The notes below the pieces were generated by a model, which was not told where the DNA came from, did not search any database, and worked only from the letters and a program-made list of their open reading frames with translations. DNA of 64,000 bases from Maylandia zebra. Its lineage: Eukaryota; Chordata; Actinopteri; Cichliformes; Cichlidae. Positions 1 to 13,739 of the stretch are shown here, piece after piece (position 1 is the stretch's first letter; each line of letters starts with the position of its first letter). The translations under genes were made by a program, and so were the position numbers. The DNA lies in assembly GCF_041146795.1 (NCBI RefSeq), contig NC_135185.1:9999029-10063028 (forward strand), given 5' to 3'.

Positions 1-271
1 GTGGCCTCTGTGGGAGGGGCTCCAGGGCCTGATCCTGTGGATTACCTGATGAATGTGAGCAGGTCTCTAACCCGCGGCGTCTCCAGGAGGCGCTGTGGGC
101 TGAAGCTGGAAGTGATAGACTGTATATAAAAGATGGCCATATCCACCGTGACATCTTAGGCTTTGGTTTGGGAGGTGTTGGCGTTAACAGAGGGGGCGGG
201 GCCGAGTGTAATAGCCGGGCTGCTATGATTACTCTGTGATGGACGTCTAAGCGTGTGTTTCCTTTCCGCAG
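1..271 (+). other. pxdn intron (3' part)
   Basis: This is the intron before the first visible pxdn exon. It ends in a good pyrimidine tract and acceptor (cctttccgcag). I could not identify another exon in it. Confidence 0.75.
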
Positions 272-3200
272 CGTTTCGCTACAACGACCTGGTGTCCCCC
301 CGCTTCCTGGACATGATCGCCAACCTGTCTGGCTGCACGGCCCACCGCCGCATCAACAACTGCTCGGACATTTGTTTCCACCAGAAGTACCGCAGCCACG
401 ACGGCACCTGCAACAACCTGCAGCACCCGATGTGGGGCGCCTCGCTCACCGCCTTCGAGCGGCTGCTGAAGTCCGTCTACGATAACGGTTTCAACCTTCC
501 GCGAGGCGCCACCGACCGCGTCCATAACGGCTACAAGCTGCCGCTGCCGAGGCTGGTGTCCACCACCATGATCGGATCGGAGACCATCACCCCCGACGAC
601 CGCTACACACACATGCTGATGCAGTGGGGTCAGTTCCTGGACCACGACCTGGACTCCACGGTGGTGGCTCTGAGCCAGTCCCGGTTCTCCGACGGCCAGC
701 TGTGCGCTCAGGTGTGCACCAACGACCCGCCCTGCTTCCCCATCCAGTTCCCGCCCAACGACCAGCGGCAGCTGCGGAGCGGCGCCCGCTGCATGTTCTT
801 CGTCCGGTCCAGCCCGGTGTGCGGCAGCGGGATGACGTCTCTGCTGATGAACAGCGTTTACCCGAGAGAGCAAATCAACCAGCTGACCTCCTACATCGAC
901 GCCTCCAACGTCTACGGCAGCTCGCGGCACGAATCGGAGGAAGTCCGCGACTTGGCGAGCCAGAGGGGTCTCCTGCGGCAGGGCATCATACAGCGGACGG
1001 GCAAGCCGCTCCTGCCGTTCGCCAGCGGGCCGCCAACCGAGTGCATGAGGGACGAGAACGAGAGTCCCATTCCGTGCTTCCTCGCCGGAGACCACCGAGC
1101 CAACGAGCAGCTGGGTTTGACCGCCATGCACACCGCGTGGTTCAGGGAGCACAACCGCATCGCTACAGAGCTGCTGAGGCTGAACCCCCACTGGGACGGG
1201 GACACCATCTACCACGAGGCCCGGAAGATCGTCGGCGCCCAGATGCAGCACATCACCTACAGCCACTGGCTGCCCAAGGTAACGGCTCCGAGCTGATGGC
1301 GCCCGCGCTGCTCAGCTGATCATCAGGTGAGCTCAGGGTTAGCATGAGTGTGACAGCCCGGGACACAGAGAGAGGGAGGGGCTCACTTCATTCAGCTGTT
1401 TAATGTAAAAGTTGCAGCCAATGAAACGCTTCTCTGATGATGTCACAGCAGGCAGACTAACCCTCCTCTTCTCTCAGATCTTAGGTGAGGTTGGCATGAA
1501 GATGATGGGGCCGTACGGGGGCTACGACCCCAACGTGAACGCCGGCGTCTTCAACGCGTTTGCCACCGCCGCGTTCCGCTTTGGCCACACCCTCATCAAC
1601 CCGATCCTGTACAGGTTAGATGAGGACTTCCAGCCGATCCCGCAGGGCCACATCTCGCTGCACCGGGCCTTCTTCTCGCCATTCCGCATCGTGAACGAGG
1701 GCGGCATCGACCCGCTGCTTCGCGGGCTCTTCGGCGTCGCCGGTAAAATGCGTGTCACCACGCAGCTTCTGAACACCGAGCTGACGGAGCGGTTGTTCTC
1801 CATGGCCCACGCCGTGGCTCTGGACCTGGCCGCCATGAATATACAGCGAGGGAGGGACCACGGCATCCCGCCGTATAACGACTACAGGACCTTCTGTAAC
1901 CTGACGTCTGCTCGGACCTTTGATGACCTAAAGAACGAGATTAAGAATCCGTCGGTCAGAGAGAAGCTGCAGAGGTGGGCGTGGCCTCAGACAGGCTCAG
2001 TGTGACTCGCCAGAGTTATGGTATGAGCTCAGCGTGTTTCTATTTCCTCGTGTTGCAGGCTGTACGGCACGCCTCTGAACATCGACCTGTTCCCCGCCCT
2101 CATGGCTGAAGATCTGGTCCCCGGCAGCAGGCTGGGCCCCACCCTCATGTGTCTCCTCACCACTCAGTTCAAACGCGTGCGTGACGGCGACAGGTAGGTC
2201 AACCTTTCAGTACCGAACTGTCGCCGAGCGTCACGTGACCGCAACAAATGAATCCTATTTCTCTCCTTCCTGCCGTGTTCAGGTTCTGGTACGAGAACCC
2301 CGGCGTGTTCACGCCTGCCCAGCTGACCCAGCTGAAGCAGGCGTCCCTCGCCCGGGTGCTGTGCGATAACGGCGACAACATCACGCGCGTACAGCGCGAC
2401 GTGTTCAGGGTGGCCGAGCTGCCTCACGGCTACATCAGCTGTGACGACGTCCCTCAGATCGACCTGCGCATGTGGCAGGACTGCTGCGAAGGTAAGAGTC
2501 AGCAAACGCTCGCTTTATTCTTCAGTTTACTCGACAGCTCAGATCACGACGACCAGGATACCTTAGCAGACGTTTGTTGTTTTCAAAACACAAACATTTA
2601 TTTTAAGCTTGAATAAATTAAACTCCACTGAATAAATCACTGGTTGAATATTAGCATTCGAGTGTATCCCAGATGTGTTGTACAGCTGCAGCCCTGAGCA
2701 AGCGCAGAACAACAAATAGAACAGCCTGCAGACCCGTGAGGGCGAGAGGAGCTTTCAGGACGTTGTTTGGTTTTGGTTGTTTTTCTGATCTTAGCTGAGA
2801 CAAAGTGGCTCTGTGGTCACAGAGGTCGCTGTCTCTGCTTCAACCTTTTAAAGTTTATTTTTGGCCCGTAGTGTGAATTTGTTGCACAAATCTGATCCCA
2901 GTTTTATTATTTTATACTGGTGCATGAAAACAAACCTCCATTATTAAAAAGAGGCTTTTATTGCGGTTGGAGTGATCTCAGTGTTTGATGTAAAGGTTTA
3001 GTCAGGAGTTTAATCACAGGATGGAAACATGTTTTCTTCTTTAAAGAGGAAGCAGACGCTGGTGATGAGTCTGCTCTCTGACTGCAGCCTCTTACATACT
3101 GCACATATTCACTGTATGAGGAGAGCAGAAACAATAAACAGAGAATATAGCTGCGTTTGCTAACAGTGACACGTGTGTGTTCGCTTTTATGTGTCGGCAC

Positions 3201-5616
3201 AAGAGAGGAAGTGTTGTTGTTCTCGTCTTCTACACGCAGTCTGTGAATCAACCGCAGCTGAGATTTGAGCGTTTACATAAAGACGCGGCGCTCGTAAACC
3301 TGGAAGCTGCGTCACTGTGACAGTGGAGAAGGATTTGTCAGTTTTTTCATCCTCCAGGATGACAAAAGCGGGATCGTTAGGGGGGTCGCGGTCGTCTCCC
3401 TCACAGCTCGATAAATGGGTGAGTCGTCTGCATAGCAGAGAGTCTAAAGGAGCCGATACAGTGCAAGACGAAGCACGTCAGAGAAGATTTAAACAACTCG
3501 CGCTAAGAGATGAGGGTACCGTGTGCTCCTGTGGTTGATTCCAGCACTTCAGCCTAAAAGCACTGCAGTCAGGTCGTAAACGGTCCTTCTGTTGGCCTCA
3601 GCGACTCTGTTTTCTTCTTCTACTGATTTTCAGTGTGTTGTGTTTAACCCACCAGACTGCAGAACTAAGGGCCAGTTCAACGCCCTGTCGTACCACTTCA
3701 GGGGACGCCGGTCAGCTGAGCACAGCTACAAAGAGTACAAACCTGCCAGCAGCTCCCAGGAGAACAGGTAACAACACCTGTAAACTTAAACTGCTCCAAC
3801 AGCACAGACGTTGTCCAGAGGTCCAGTTCAGGGACTCTGGTTACCCGAGTCCAGCAGATAGCTAGCAGGGCACGCCCCTAATCATGCAAACCTTCAGGAA
3901 GTATCCATGGAGACCAACCAGTTTGTGTATCAGGCTGTAAACATGTTTATATGTGCTGTAAAGTTTGAACATGGCTGACTCACTGCTGCCTCCTGTGTAA
4001 TCTTACAGCGTTCCCTCGGTGTCAGCAGTCCTGGAGCGTGGGAAAGTCTGGCATCAGTTTTTAGGCCAGAAAATTCTTGTTTTACAGCAAAAATAAAAAC
4101 ACTTGTAGGCCTCAGAAACCTGCAACATACACTTACAGATGTGTGAGTCAGGTGACCTGCGATGTGGCGAGGAATGCTGTCCTGACAATACCTCGATAAC
4201 AGATATTTGAGGTGTAGAATAAGTAAAACACTCATTTGTGCATCTTTGTCCTGTAAACTGTTAACTGTGAACATCTTCAGTCATTTGGTTTGTGTGTGTG
4301 TGCAGCTCAGTGGAGGAGACCCCGGGCAGTCTGGGAAATGTCTCTGCGACTTCCAGGAAGAGCACTGAGCCCTCCATCAACGACTTCCAGGATTTTGTCT
4401 CCGACATGCAGAAGACCATCACCAGCTTACGAAAGCAGGTGTGTCTGCATCCACAGACAGATGTTTGCAGCTGTTCTTTATCCTTTAAATCCAGATTGTG
4501 ATGTTTGTGATCAAAGTGTCTGAAACTTCTAACCATCTTAAAAACGTTGCCATGTCTCACTGCTCAGAGCACAGTTAATTCCTCAAGAAGGGGTCGGCGT
4601 GCCGAGGTCGGTGTGCTGGCTCCGCCCTCTGGTCAGCTGCAGGTGTCAGTGTGTTTGGGGAGGTGAGGTGTGTGTTCTGACTTTTAAAATGTGTTGTTCT
4701 CATGTTTCTGCAGATTAAAAGACTTGAAGCCCGTTTGAGCACCACTGACTGCACTGACAGCGAAGGCCGCGAGCGAGCGGACGGCGAGCGGTGGAAAAAG
4801 GACCCGTGCGCCACATGTGAATGCAGAGTGAGTGTAGCGGGCAGGGCTGTGAGTTAACACGTGAACACGTCCTCTGTCAGACGCCGTTTAAATGTTTCTG
4901 AGAGTCTGGAAGCGTCTCGTCTCTTTGAGCAGCTCTTGGTATCATGTTCAGTTTTCGTGTCTGACTGTGTTGCTGCTGGCGATGGCGCTCCGATGCCAGA
5001 CCTTCCCACCTCCTGCAGGCCTGGCCTCCACGCCGCTGTGTTGCCATCTTTCGCTCTCCTCTTCCACACCTCTCTGCATTCAGAGGGATGTTTGCAGTAA
5101 TTGAGCTTGGCAGGCAGAAGCAGACGAGGAAGACAGCCTGCGAGCAAACAGACCGCACGACGACACAGCGAGCATGACGGGCAGGTCAGTCCCAGGTCAG
5201 GTGGTCCTGGTGGCAGGAGGCGGAGTGACCGGCTGAGGGTCACATGGTGTTATTGTCACAAGCAAACAAACAGAACCCAAAATCAAACCTGGGTTTGAAC
5301 GCGATCATGTCGACCTGCCCTGGTTTGCAGCCATGTGATTGGCTGTTGATCACGTGAGCTAAATGATGTCAGTTTAAGTTTTCTTTCCCGTTTTGGTGTT
5401 TTTGGCGTCTTTTCTGTCAGTTTCGCCTCACATCTCACACGTAACGACGTCATGACTTGTCGCCCTTGTTGTGTTTTCCCGCCCCGACAGGACGCCCAGG
5501 TGACCTGCTTCGTGGAGTCCTGCCCAGCAACCGAGTGCAAACGGCCCGTCAAGCTAAAAGGCAGCTGCTGCCCGGTGTGCCTCGAGCAGCTGACGGCGCC
5601 CGCCCGCCGCCCGTAA
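272..5616 (+). CDS. pxdn: Peroxidasin, 3' part: haem peroxidase and VWC domains (partial at 5')
   Basis: Peroxidasin is a secreted haem peroxidase that makes sulfilimine cross-links in collagen IV of basement membranes. Eight exons with consensus splice sites can be read: 272-1278, 1478-1974, 2059-2193, 2283-2491, 3656-3767, 4306-4438, 4714-4827 and 5491-5616 (stop TAA). The first encodes the distal haem motif (GQFLDHD) and the animal peroxidase core. The second has the proximal-histidine segment (FRFGHTL) and the RGRDHG motif. The sixth and seventh carry a coiled-coil-like stretch ([11 protein letters not shown] then IKRLEARLS), and the seventh and eighth a cysteine-rich VWC domain (CATCEC ... 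CCPVC). The leucine-rich repeats, Ig domains and N-terminus lie upstream of the window. The phase is consistent across every junction and no stop interrupts the exons, so the gene looks functional. A peroxidasin-like paralogue is the only serious alternative. Confidence 0.96.
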
Positions 5617-8575
5617 CGACCCTCAGGACCCCCGCAAACACGCCCTCTGGCGTCTGAACGTCACACGCTCGCAATCAGACGCACGGAGAGGACATGAGAC
5701 TCGTGAAATTGCGCGGCTCCACCGCCGCCAACAACCTCGACAGACCCAACAGCCTCGTCTCAGTTTTTCGTTTTCTTGACCCAGGGAGGGATTTTATTTT
5801 GTTTCCTGTTTGTTGCACCCAGCGGCGCGAGGCTCGCTTCGAAATCCTCCGGCGACGAGCCGCTGTCACTACGTGGATTTATTTCTGACCCGCCGGATGG
5901 ACGAACGGGCGTGAGATGGGCCGGCCTCTCCTTCCTCCCTGCGCCGAGGCTCCCGAAGAGCCGCGACCAGCCGCCGTTTGCCGTCCTGCTCCTCCCGCTC
6001 GACGATAAATCGCAGGGCAGGGAAGTAGATGGAAAGGCGGTCGCCATTTTCTTGTCTCACACAATATTCTCAGGTTAGAGATGCCGAAAACTGGTGCTAT
6101 CCCCCGATTTTATCACAGTTTAATCACTAAACCTTCAAAGTATTTTGTTGTATATGCAAAGCAGCCTATATACACTCAGTATGTCCTTAATGCTACATCA
6201 CAGTTGAGACGACTGTTGTACTTATGAGTAGAGTTACTGCATCTTTAACCCGCGGTGCTTTTTATCATGTTATTCTCTTCTTTTCCCTTTTTGTATAAAT
6301 TGTTGCATATGAAGAAAATGTGAAGCCCTACAAAAATGTTTGTAATGCAAAAGAAATGTCTACTGATCTCTGCTCGTCGGTCCACTGACGACTCCCTCGC
6401 TGTGTGTGCCGGACGCTCGGCCGGCTCTCGCTCCGGCGCCTTTGAAAGAAACCCTGTTTGTACCACTGTGTTCACGTGCCGCGGACTTTATTCCAGTATT
6501 TTCCTCAGTGTTTTAAAGCCAAAAGTATGATTTTATGAGTTTATGTTTGAATGTTGTCCTGGTTCAGTATTCTCACTTTGACCTGCTCATGTTCGGACCG
6601 GTGCTTCTGCAGTCGTGGGAAGATGAGCTCAGTAATTTCAATGAAACGAATATTTGACTGGATCTGAACAAGTTTTAGCACAAAGGCTTAAAGCCAAACA
6701 AACCAGTGTCTGTTTATTAAGTAGCTGAAACGATGCTTACCTGCCAGAAACACTCAGCCACAGTCGTGTGCGCTAATATCAAATATAAACAATTCGATTC
6801 TCATCAGGTGTCTAAATGAGGTTAACACAACCTGTTATCATCTATCCTGCAGACGCTAATGCAAAATGCAGAAACAACGTGATAAACCGAGTCCACTCTT
6901 AATGCTTCTGCAGGAGTCAGCGTCAGCGTGGAGCTGCCAATCAGATGCATTGATTAATTAATCATCATCATCGTCATCATCACCAGCGCCTCTATAAAAG
7001 CAGGAGCTGTGTCAGTTTGCAGGTCTGGATCTTCACAGCAGTGGACGTCCTAGAAAATTCACCGTGAGGTCAGACCCAAGAGTTCCGGCTCAAACTCAGC
7101 TAGCATGTGAAAGGTTAAAGGTCACGACAAGCAGAAGAAAACAGAACAAGCGTGGGTCGTTTGGAAGCTGAACAGAGGGCAGATGTTTGTCCACCAACCT
7201 AACAGCTGGACCATGAACTCCAAAGATGCTGAAACCTCACAGTGGAGAGACCGACTGAGGCGGTCACACAGGAAACTTCCAGTGCTCCTCCATGAATCAC
7301 AGGCTGGACTCGCATACACGCCGTCTGCATGAATAATGAATTAATGTGTCGCTTATTCCAGGTCGTATTTACCTAATTTTACAGACTTTATTTTGCCCTG
7401 ATATGAAAAACAGAGAAACTTTTCTTTCTCTTGATTACAGTTATAAAGCTGCACATTTAAAGGTCAGCGTGACAAACAATGAACAGCTGAAATATAACAG
7501 AAATGGCTGCTGTCCATAACAGACTTAATGCTCTAATAAGTAGCAGAATATTGCTGCCAGTTTGTGCATTTATGGACAGTTTGGCTAAAAGTTGTTTAGA
7601 TCCAGTTTAAAAGAATAAAGTGAGAGGTGCTGGGGGGGCGGGGTCACAGCCTGCGGCTCCGCTGGCGCCGACGACACCGTTGGAGGACTGCGAGCAGCTC
7701 TGCTCTGCAGCTCTCTCGGTCCAAGGACACGCTTGCATTCCTTTGTCCAGCAGCCCCCCTCCTCGCTCCCCCCCCGTTGGGTGTTTATATAGGTTAGGAA
7801 TGCTCTGAGATATGGAGGATGACGCCATGTAGCCGAGCATGTGTGGCGCGGGCCTCTGACCCTCATTCCTTCATAATTGAAGCCATATGAGAGAGGAAGT
7901 GATGTTGGGGGAGGGGCGCTCAGGGTCGGGGGGGCTGTTTGTCAGACCGATTTACCGCCTTTCACACGTACTGTACTCCTCGTACTCTCCGTGCACTGAC
8001 TCGCTCCGTGCGACACAATTCCCGATCTCGTCTTCCTGTTTTCCTCCGATTGTGTCGGAGCGTGTGCAGTTTTCCTTTCCTGTGTTTTCTTCTTCAGTGG
8101 TAACATCCTGCGAGCTGAGGGGCTGATCGGTGACAGTAAAGATGTCAGAGCACCAACAGTCACACTGGTAAACAGTATCACCTCATACTGGACGAACTGT
8201 GTTTACAGTGGTGTCTCCTTCTCCTGCAGCACCATGTTACTGTGTGTTCGTGTCCCCGTGTCTCGGTCACAGCTACTAGCTTTGGCTTGCGCCCCGAAGC
8301 TCTGTGAGCTCTTTGCGTTACCCGTCTGTGTGTGTTGATAGATGTGTGTATTTGTGAGTCCCTCTTTTTATTTCCCCTTGAAAAGGTTCCCAGTGTCAGT
8401 GGAGCGCACTGCCCTACAGTACTGAACGTGTGTTACCTACACTGTCCTAACCAGTGGTCATTGTGGACAACCTAGTGCCTGTCATGACAGTTGTATTGTA
8501 CCTTTGCCAAAGAATGGTTTGCACTGTAATGTATGCCTCTCAACAGTAATAATAAATAAAAAAGCCACATTTGAA
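5617..8575 (+). other. pxdn: Probable pxdn 3' UTR
   Basis: No gene-like reading frame follows the pxdn stop codon for about 3 kb. An AATAAA occurs near 7614, and a cluster of overlapping AATAAA-type signals lies near 8551-8560 in a context typical of a transcript end. I infer a 3' UTR of up to about 2.9 kb with possible alternative ends. The stretch also holds an AT-rich block around 7330-7620 and C-rich tracts around 7740-7780. Confidence 0.55.
8552..8561 (+). terminator. Candidate distal polyadenylation signal of pxdn
   Basis: Overlapping AATAAA-type hexamers (aataataaataaa) follow a long non-coding tail that begins at the pxdn stop. No other + strand gene nearby would use them. Site choice is inference. 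Confidence 0.45.
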
Positions 8576-11500
8576 TTACAGTCACATGTTGGTGCCTGTT
8601 CTTTGTCAGCTCATCATTAATGAGAGGACTTTTTTATTTGCTCATCACAAAATGACTTTTGTTTCACTGAACATGACTCGTCTGATTTAGTGTTCTGGTT
8701 TAAAGCAGATACTTGATCAGGTCCAAACTACAGAGCCTACAAGTTTGCATTTGACTCTGATTACTCTCAAGTTCCTGCACTTCCTGTTTGGTTTGTTAGT
8801 TGGTCTGTCAGTCATGACTGGATGGGTCCCATTACAGTTTTAGACCCATCCATCCCACTTATCCTTGGGGGGGGGGCTGAAACCAGGACAAGACGATGTG
8901 TCCGCAGACATCGACTATCAGTACGGTGAGTCCACCTCCATCCATACCTGTGAATATTTAGCCTTTTAGGAACTTTTTGAAATTCATCTTGACCACGACT
9001 CTCACGTGCAACAGGAACTCTGCAGATCTGTCCTCACATAAACTTCCTGCTGAGGTTAAACTGTCATCTGCATATAAAATGAAACCTGTCAGTAGATTTG
9101 GGGCTAACAGTAGTTAACCCTTTAGTGTAGTACCCACCTGGTCTAATCTCAGAATCATCGATGACCATCAGTTTTTCATTTGTCCTCTTCTAACTGCTGA
9201 AGTGCATTTCACTCTTTGAAATCAATCTGCTTTTGGAAACTGACCAGCAGACAAAACAGGAAGTCTTGGCTGAGATATCTGCTGCTACAGCAGACGCTCC
9301 AGAGCGGACCCAGCAATTCTTTGCCCCAACAGCCACATGAAAAACTGGGACTGTTGTGGAGGGTCGCACCAATAAGCTCATAAAGGGCTGAAAGTGGAGC
9401 TGAGCTGAGTTCAGTTTATTGGTGTGACTCTCCAAATGTGAACATCATCTCCTACCCAGGCTCCAGAGTCAACGGCCAATTCATGCAGCAGATGGAAGAG
9501 GACGTCTCGGCCCGAACATCTGATCGTCTCTGAAAACTCGTCTGCAGGTTAAAAGGCCTCAGTCACGCAGGCCTGCATGTTTCATGCAAACATGGAAACT
9601 GCAGTAATCTGCAAACATCCTAAAACCTCACAGGAGCTGTTCTGCTCTTTGCTACCTTCAGGCTCCGGTTCAGTAAATAACCTTCTAACCTGTGCTCCAC
9701 TGTGTCAGGTTAATCAGACCCATCCTTTGCTGCAGTCGCTCACCTCAGCAGGGACACCGCCTACTCTGTGTTGCTAACAGTTGCTCCACCTGTTGCTACC
9801 GTTCACCGTGTCACTGACCTTCAGTGATCGCTGGTCGCTCTGGCAGCTCTGTGGATGAGAGCAAATCAGTAACACACCTGCAAACATGAAGGCGACAAGA
9901 CTGAGTATGCTGTGCCTTTAAACATTAGCATGTTAGCACACTAACTGCCAGCTTTTGCCAAGAGCAACAACAGCATCTAAACTATGTGCAGACAAGCAGA
10001 AAGCAGCTGTGAGGGATGTTTGCAAGGTGAGTAATATTAGCAGCTTCAGACTGCTGGCCACATGTGGGTTGAAGTAAATGAACTCTGCTCTGGGAGTTGT
10101 CTCGTTGAACTCTACGCCTGGTCTTCCACGCTTCTCCCCACAGACTCGGCTCTGGCAGCCGGACCGGAGTGGACAGAGCCTCTGGAAGGAAAACCGGACC
10201 GGGAAATGAGGTTTCCAGTGCTGCACAGATAAAAGAGCCTCAATCTTTGGCAGGAAAACACATTATCGCCCTGACAACAAGGGACCTGGCTCACTTGGAG
10301 ATCCAAACAGGAATACACACATGGACTGTGTCTGGTTGTTTCCTTGTCTGCTGCAGAGTTTAACATGAAAGCCAAAGGTCCAGACTGAGCGATTCAGAGA
10401 GAGGTGGAAAATCTGATTATGTAAGTGTTGTGGACGGGCTAGATTAGACCAGCACGTCTCACACACACACTCAGCAAAGCAATGCAGACCTACAAAATCT
10501 AAAGCAACCCTGAGATCTGGATCTCCATGCAGTGTGTGTCAGAGTTTGAGGCAGAGCACTGGAGCTAAACTTCAGGGTTTGAAAAGGACACGAGTCTGCA
10601 GCTGCACAGTCCTGGCTACCCGGCGAGCCGCCTGCTTCCCACTCATCACATACTGGAATTTCATTTAGGCAATTGGCCCTCAGCGATGCACCTCTCGCTC
10701 GCCAAGGTGGGGGATTCTTTCCCCTCGCTAATGGAACGTCATTCTCATTTCCAGAGCGGGGCGGATGAAAGCCAGAGAAGTGGTGTCCTGCTGAGGGAAA
10801 ATGGGTTTTGCATCCCAGCACTCAAAGGACTGCGGCGATGGCTTGTGACCCCGGCGGGTAGGAAGTGTCATGAGATGGATTCCCGCTAGCGTTTTTGGCT
10901 CTGACACATGAGGCAGAGAGTTTACAGGGCAGGTGTTTGCATAAAGCAACTGCTGAAATCACAAGAGATGCAGTTTAATGTGCTTCACCGAGTTATTAAG
11001 AATTACAGGCGCTTTATTTCATGCAGACGTAATCTTAGTCCTGCTGGAGGCACGGGGGGGATCTTTTTGAGAGCTCGTGGACTTGCAGCTTCCTGTGAGC
11101 CTCCTGCCAGAGTCCAGACAAGCAAACTGTAAGCAGGTCTGTGCTGATGGACTGCAGCTGAGTGTTTATCTTTTCAACAGCTTTTCAAAAGCTCCACACT
11201 CTCAGCTCTCGTCTCTCCCCTTGTTGACATGAGCAACCCGCCCATTTCCTGCCTGTATGTTCACTTTATTCTGGTTTATTACTTTTAGTCTATTGATGTC
11301 ATAATGTCATTAGTTATACGACAGCTTTGTTGGAGTTTGCTTCTGCTGCCTTGAAGTAGATCAAACGTTTATTTCAGGTTTACAAAAATACATGTAAATC
11401 ATCACGATACCATGTGTATGAAGTGTAATCACAAAACTGGAAAATACGTCTATAAAAGTCAAAAACCTGAAACCTGACCATGAGGTGCTGGCCTGTCACT

Positions 11501-12197
11501 GGAGCATGCTCAGTTAGAGCCTGAGGCTACCCATAATGCACCAGTAAAAAAACAAAGGAAAGCAAGCAACCAACACAATCACTCCCCACATGAATCACTC
11601 ATCACATCTCTCGGCCTGTGACCTGTCCCACTTCCTGAAAACAAAACTCAAACTGGAGGATCAACGGTTTGACTCGCGGGAGGCGGTCGAGCATCCGTCA
11701 CAGAGAGACGAGTACAAGAATACACAGCAGGACTGCAGGAAACAGTCCAGAGCTGCTCGAGAAGATCACCATGAGTGTGAGAGTGAACAAATTTACATCA
11801 GTTATGTTTTTATGGATGTTTCTTACTGGACCTTTTGATCACAGCTGGTCGTTTTCTGAGCCCACGTGGAATTATCAGCCAGCTCACGCCTGCGAGGACG
11901 CGCTGATATGCAGCGTAGTCTCCCTGCACACGGAGTGAACCTGGATGAAACTGGTGGTTGGGTTCAGACTCGCGCTGTGATTCTTGCCCTGAGAATTCTA
12001 GCTGCAGACGCCATGAGTGGGCGTGTGCTCCGGTCCTATCTGCCCGTCTGACTCGTCTCTGTGGTCACAACAAACTGGACACATCTTTAGGTGCTGGTTC
12101 AGAGCCAGGTGCCTTAGTGCCTTAGGAGAACAGATTATAATCACGAGCAGATGTTGGAATCTATAGGCAGCATCTGCTGTGTATTGGTTCCTGTGGG
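8576..12197. other. Intergenic spacer, nothing recognised
   Basis: Only short chance reading frames occur here. I saw a short poly-G run near 8868 next to a (CATCC)-like tract that may be a LINE tail, but no gene, RNA or complete transposon. Confidence 0.6.
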
Positions 12198-12205
12198 AGC
12201 CCGTT

Positions 12206-13075
12206 ATGGGAAGAAATCTGTGCCATCAGAAACTGAATTTGAATAAGTTCAATTTGAATTTGAATTGCTCAGATTGAATCTGAACTGTAACTTGAATAAA
12301 TGCTTTTGAAAACTGAATTTGAATTAGTCTAATTTGAAATTGAATTTATGGTTTGAAAATGATCATCACTAAATTGAAATTGAATTTTATATTTTGAAAA
12401 TGAATTGATTTGCTTTGAAACTGCATTTTATCCTTTAAAAATTCAGCTCTCGAATAATTTCAGTTTCACTTCTCACCATTCAGTTTCAGTTCTACAATTC
12501 AGTTTTTTGGAACTTACATCCGGTTCCGGTTCAAGCGCAGATTAATAGAACTACGTTTTACTAGCGGACCGAAAGTGTTACTGACAGGAATCTACAGCGT
12601 CTTGAGCTGAATTAAGACTTCAGAAGTCATTCGTCATGTCGAATGACCAGCGGATAAACTCTCAGGTTGGTAAAAAATGTATTACATGTATAAGAACAAG
12701 CGTCATGTTAACAAAAGATAGCCGTACAGTAACTGTTATGCTTATTGTAGCTGTTAGCTAAAAACGGTAATTTAGCGTAGTTTGCCCTGAATTCAGCTTT
12801 GACAAACAAATATGATCGACTGTTTCTAGTAGAATTCCAAAGTTGTCATCTTGTACCCTCTCAGAATGCTTGCAGAGACCCCTACAGTAGGGAAACATGC
12901 AAAACGGTGCCCAAACCTTTGTATTTTAGCTTTATTTATGCCTTACACAGCATCCAACTCTTTAGCTAACTTAATAACTTTGGCTAAAGTGAATAGTTAG
13001 TCTAATTCATTAGTGCAGCATTACTGGGTCACCTCTGTTTGAAGTGATATGATATGTGACTATCACTGTGTTTAA
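12206..13075 (+). repeat. Left terminal inverted repeat of the composite element
   Basis: The outer 250 bp is a low-complexity series of TTGAATTTGAA-type words. The inner part is unique-looking sequence with ETS-like CCGGAA sites near 12520, then a short ATG frame (12636-12665) ending at a possible splice donor. The pairing with the right arm is direct sequence observation. Confidence 0.85.
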
Positions 13076-13739
13076 CTACCATAATAATTCTTAGGGTACT
13101 GAGTGCATGCTTAATTAGATATATTTTTTAAACATACTGCTCCATTACTATGTTTGACAGGCTGAAGTTGTCGGGTCACCTCCTAAATCGACCATCTTTT
13201 ACAGGTGTTTTGTGCCAGAAATGGAGTGTCCACTGAAGACTGAAGATACTGAATCTCTATGCCTTGCCATTGATCCCTCTTGTGCCCTCATATAGACAAG
13301 AGACATTAACTTAACCACTCTCATATGCTCTGTACCTACATCACCTTCCCTGACAGTCGTAGCTTGGCTCATCTGTGGGTGAAATTATAAGAATGTGTTA
13401 TTTTGCAAAGTGCTCTCTAGGGTTCCTAAATAAAATATGGCATTGAGGTCATTTCTTTTGAATTAATCCCTTCTTCTGAAATATAAGAACCTCTGCTGGT
13501 TTTAATGGCACTTTGGATTTCTTTACTTTCTGTTCCACTTCCAAACCCAAATAGATGCTGACAAGCTGACACAGTAACATGGAAGAGGGAAAGACGTTGG
13601 AAAGGACTACTACAAATAAACCTAATGCCTAACAATGAAAAGTGTAAAATAAGAACAATAATAACTAGAAAAATTTGCATTTCCTGCGAAAATGCAGTGT
13701 GGATGCTTAAAGCTGAAGCTGTATGCAAAAACTAGCTGA

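Noticed and set aside
1..120. Possible extra pxdn exon (frame with DYLMNVSRSLTRG)
   Set aside because: No convincing donor/acceptor pair and no match to the known order of peroxidasin sequence before the first clear exon.
247..1266. Long open frame on the - strand across the first pxdn exon
   Set aside because: It is the antisense shadow of a GC-rich, conserved peroxidase exon. Its valine- and glutamine-rich translation shows no domain.
12636..12665. Short ATG frame in the inverted arm as a host gene exon
   Set aside because: Only ten codons, and duplicated inside the transposon arms, so it belongs to the element if anything.
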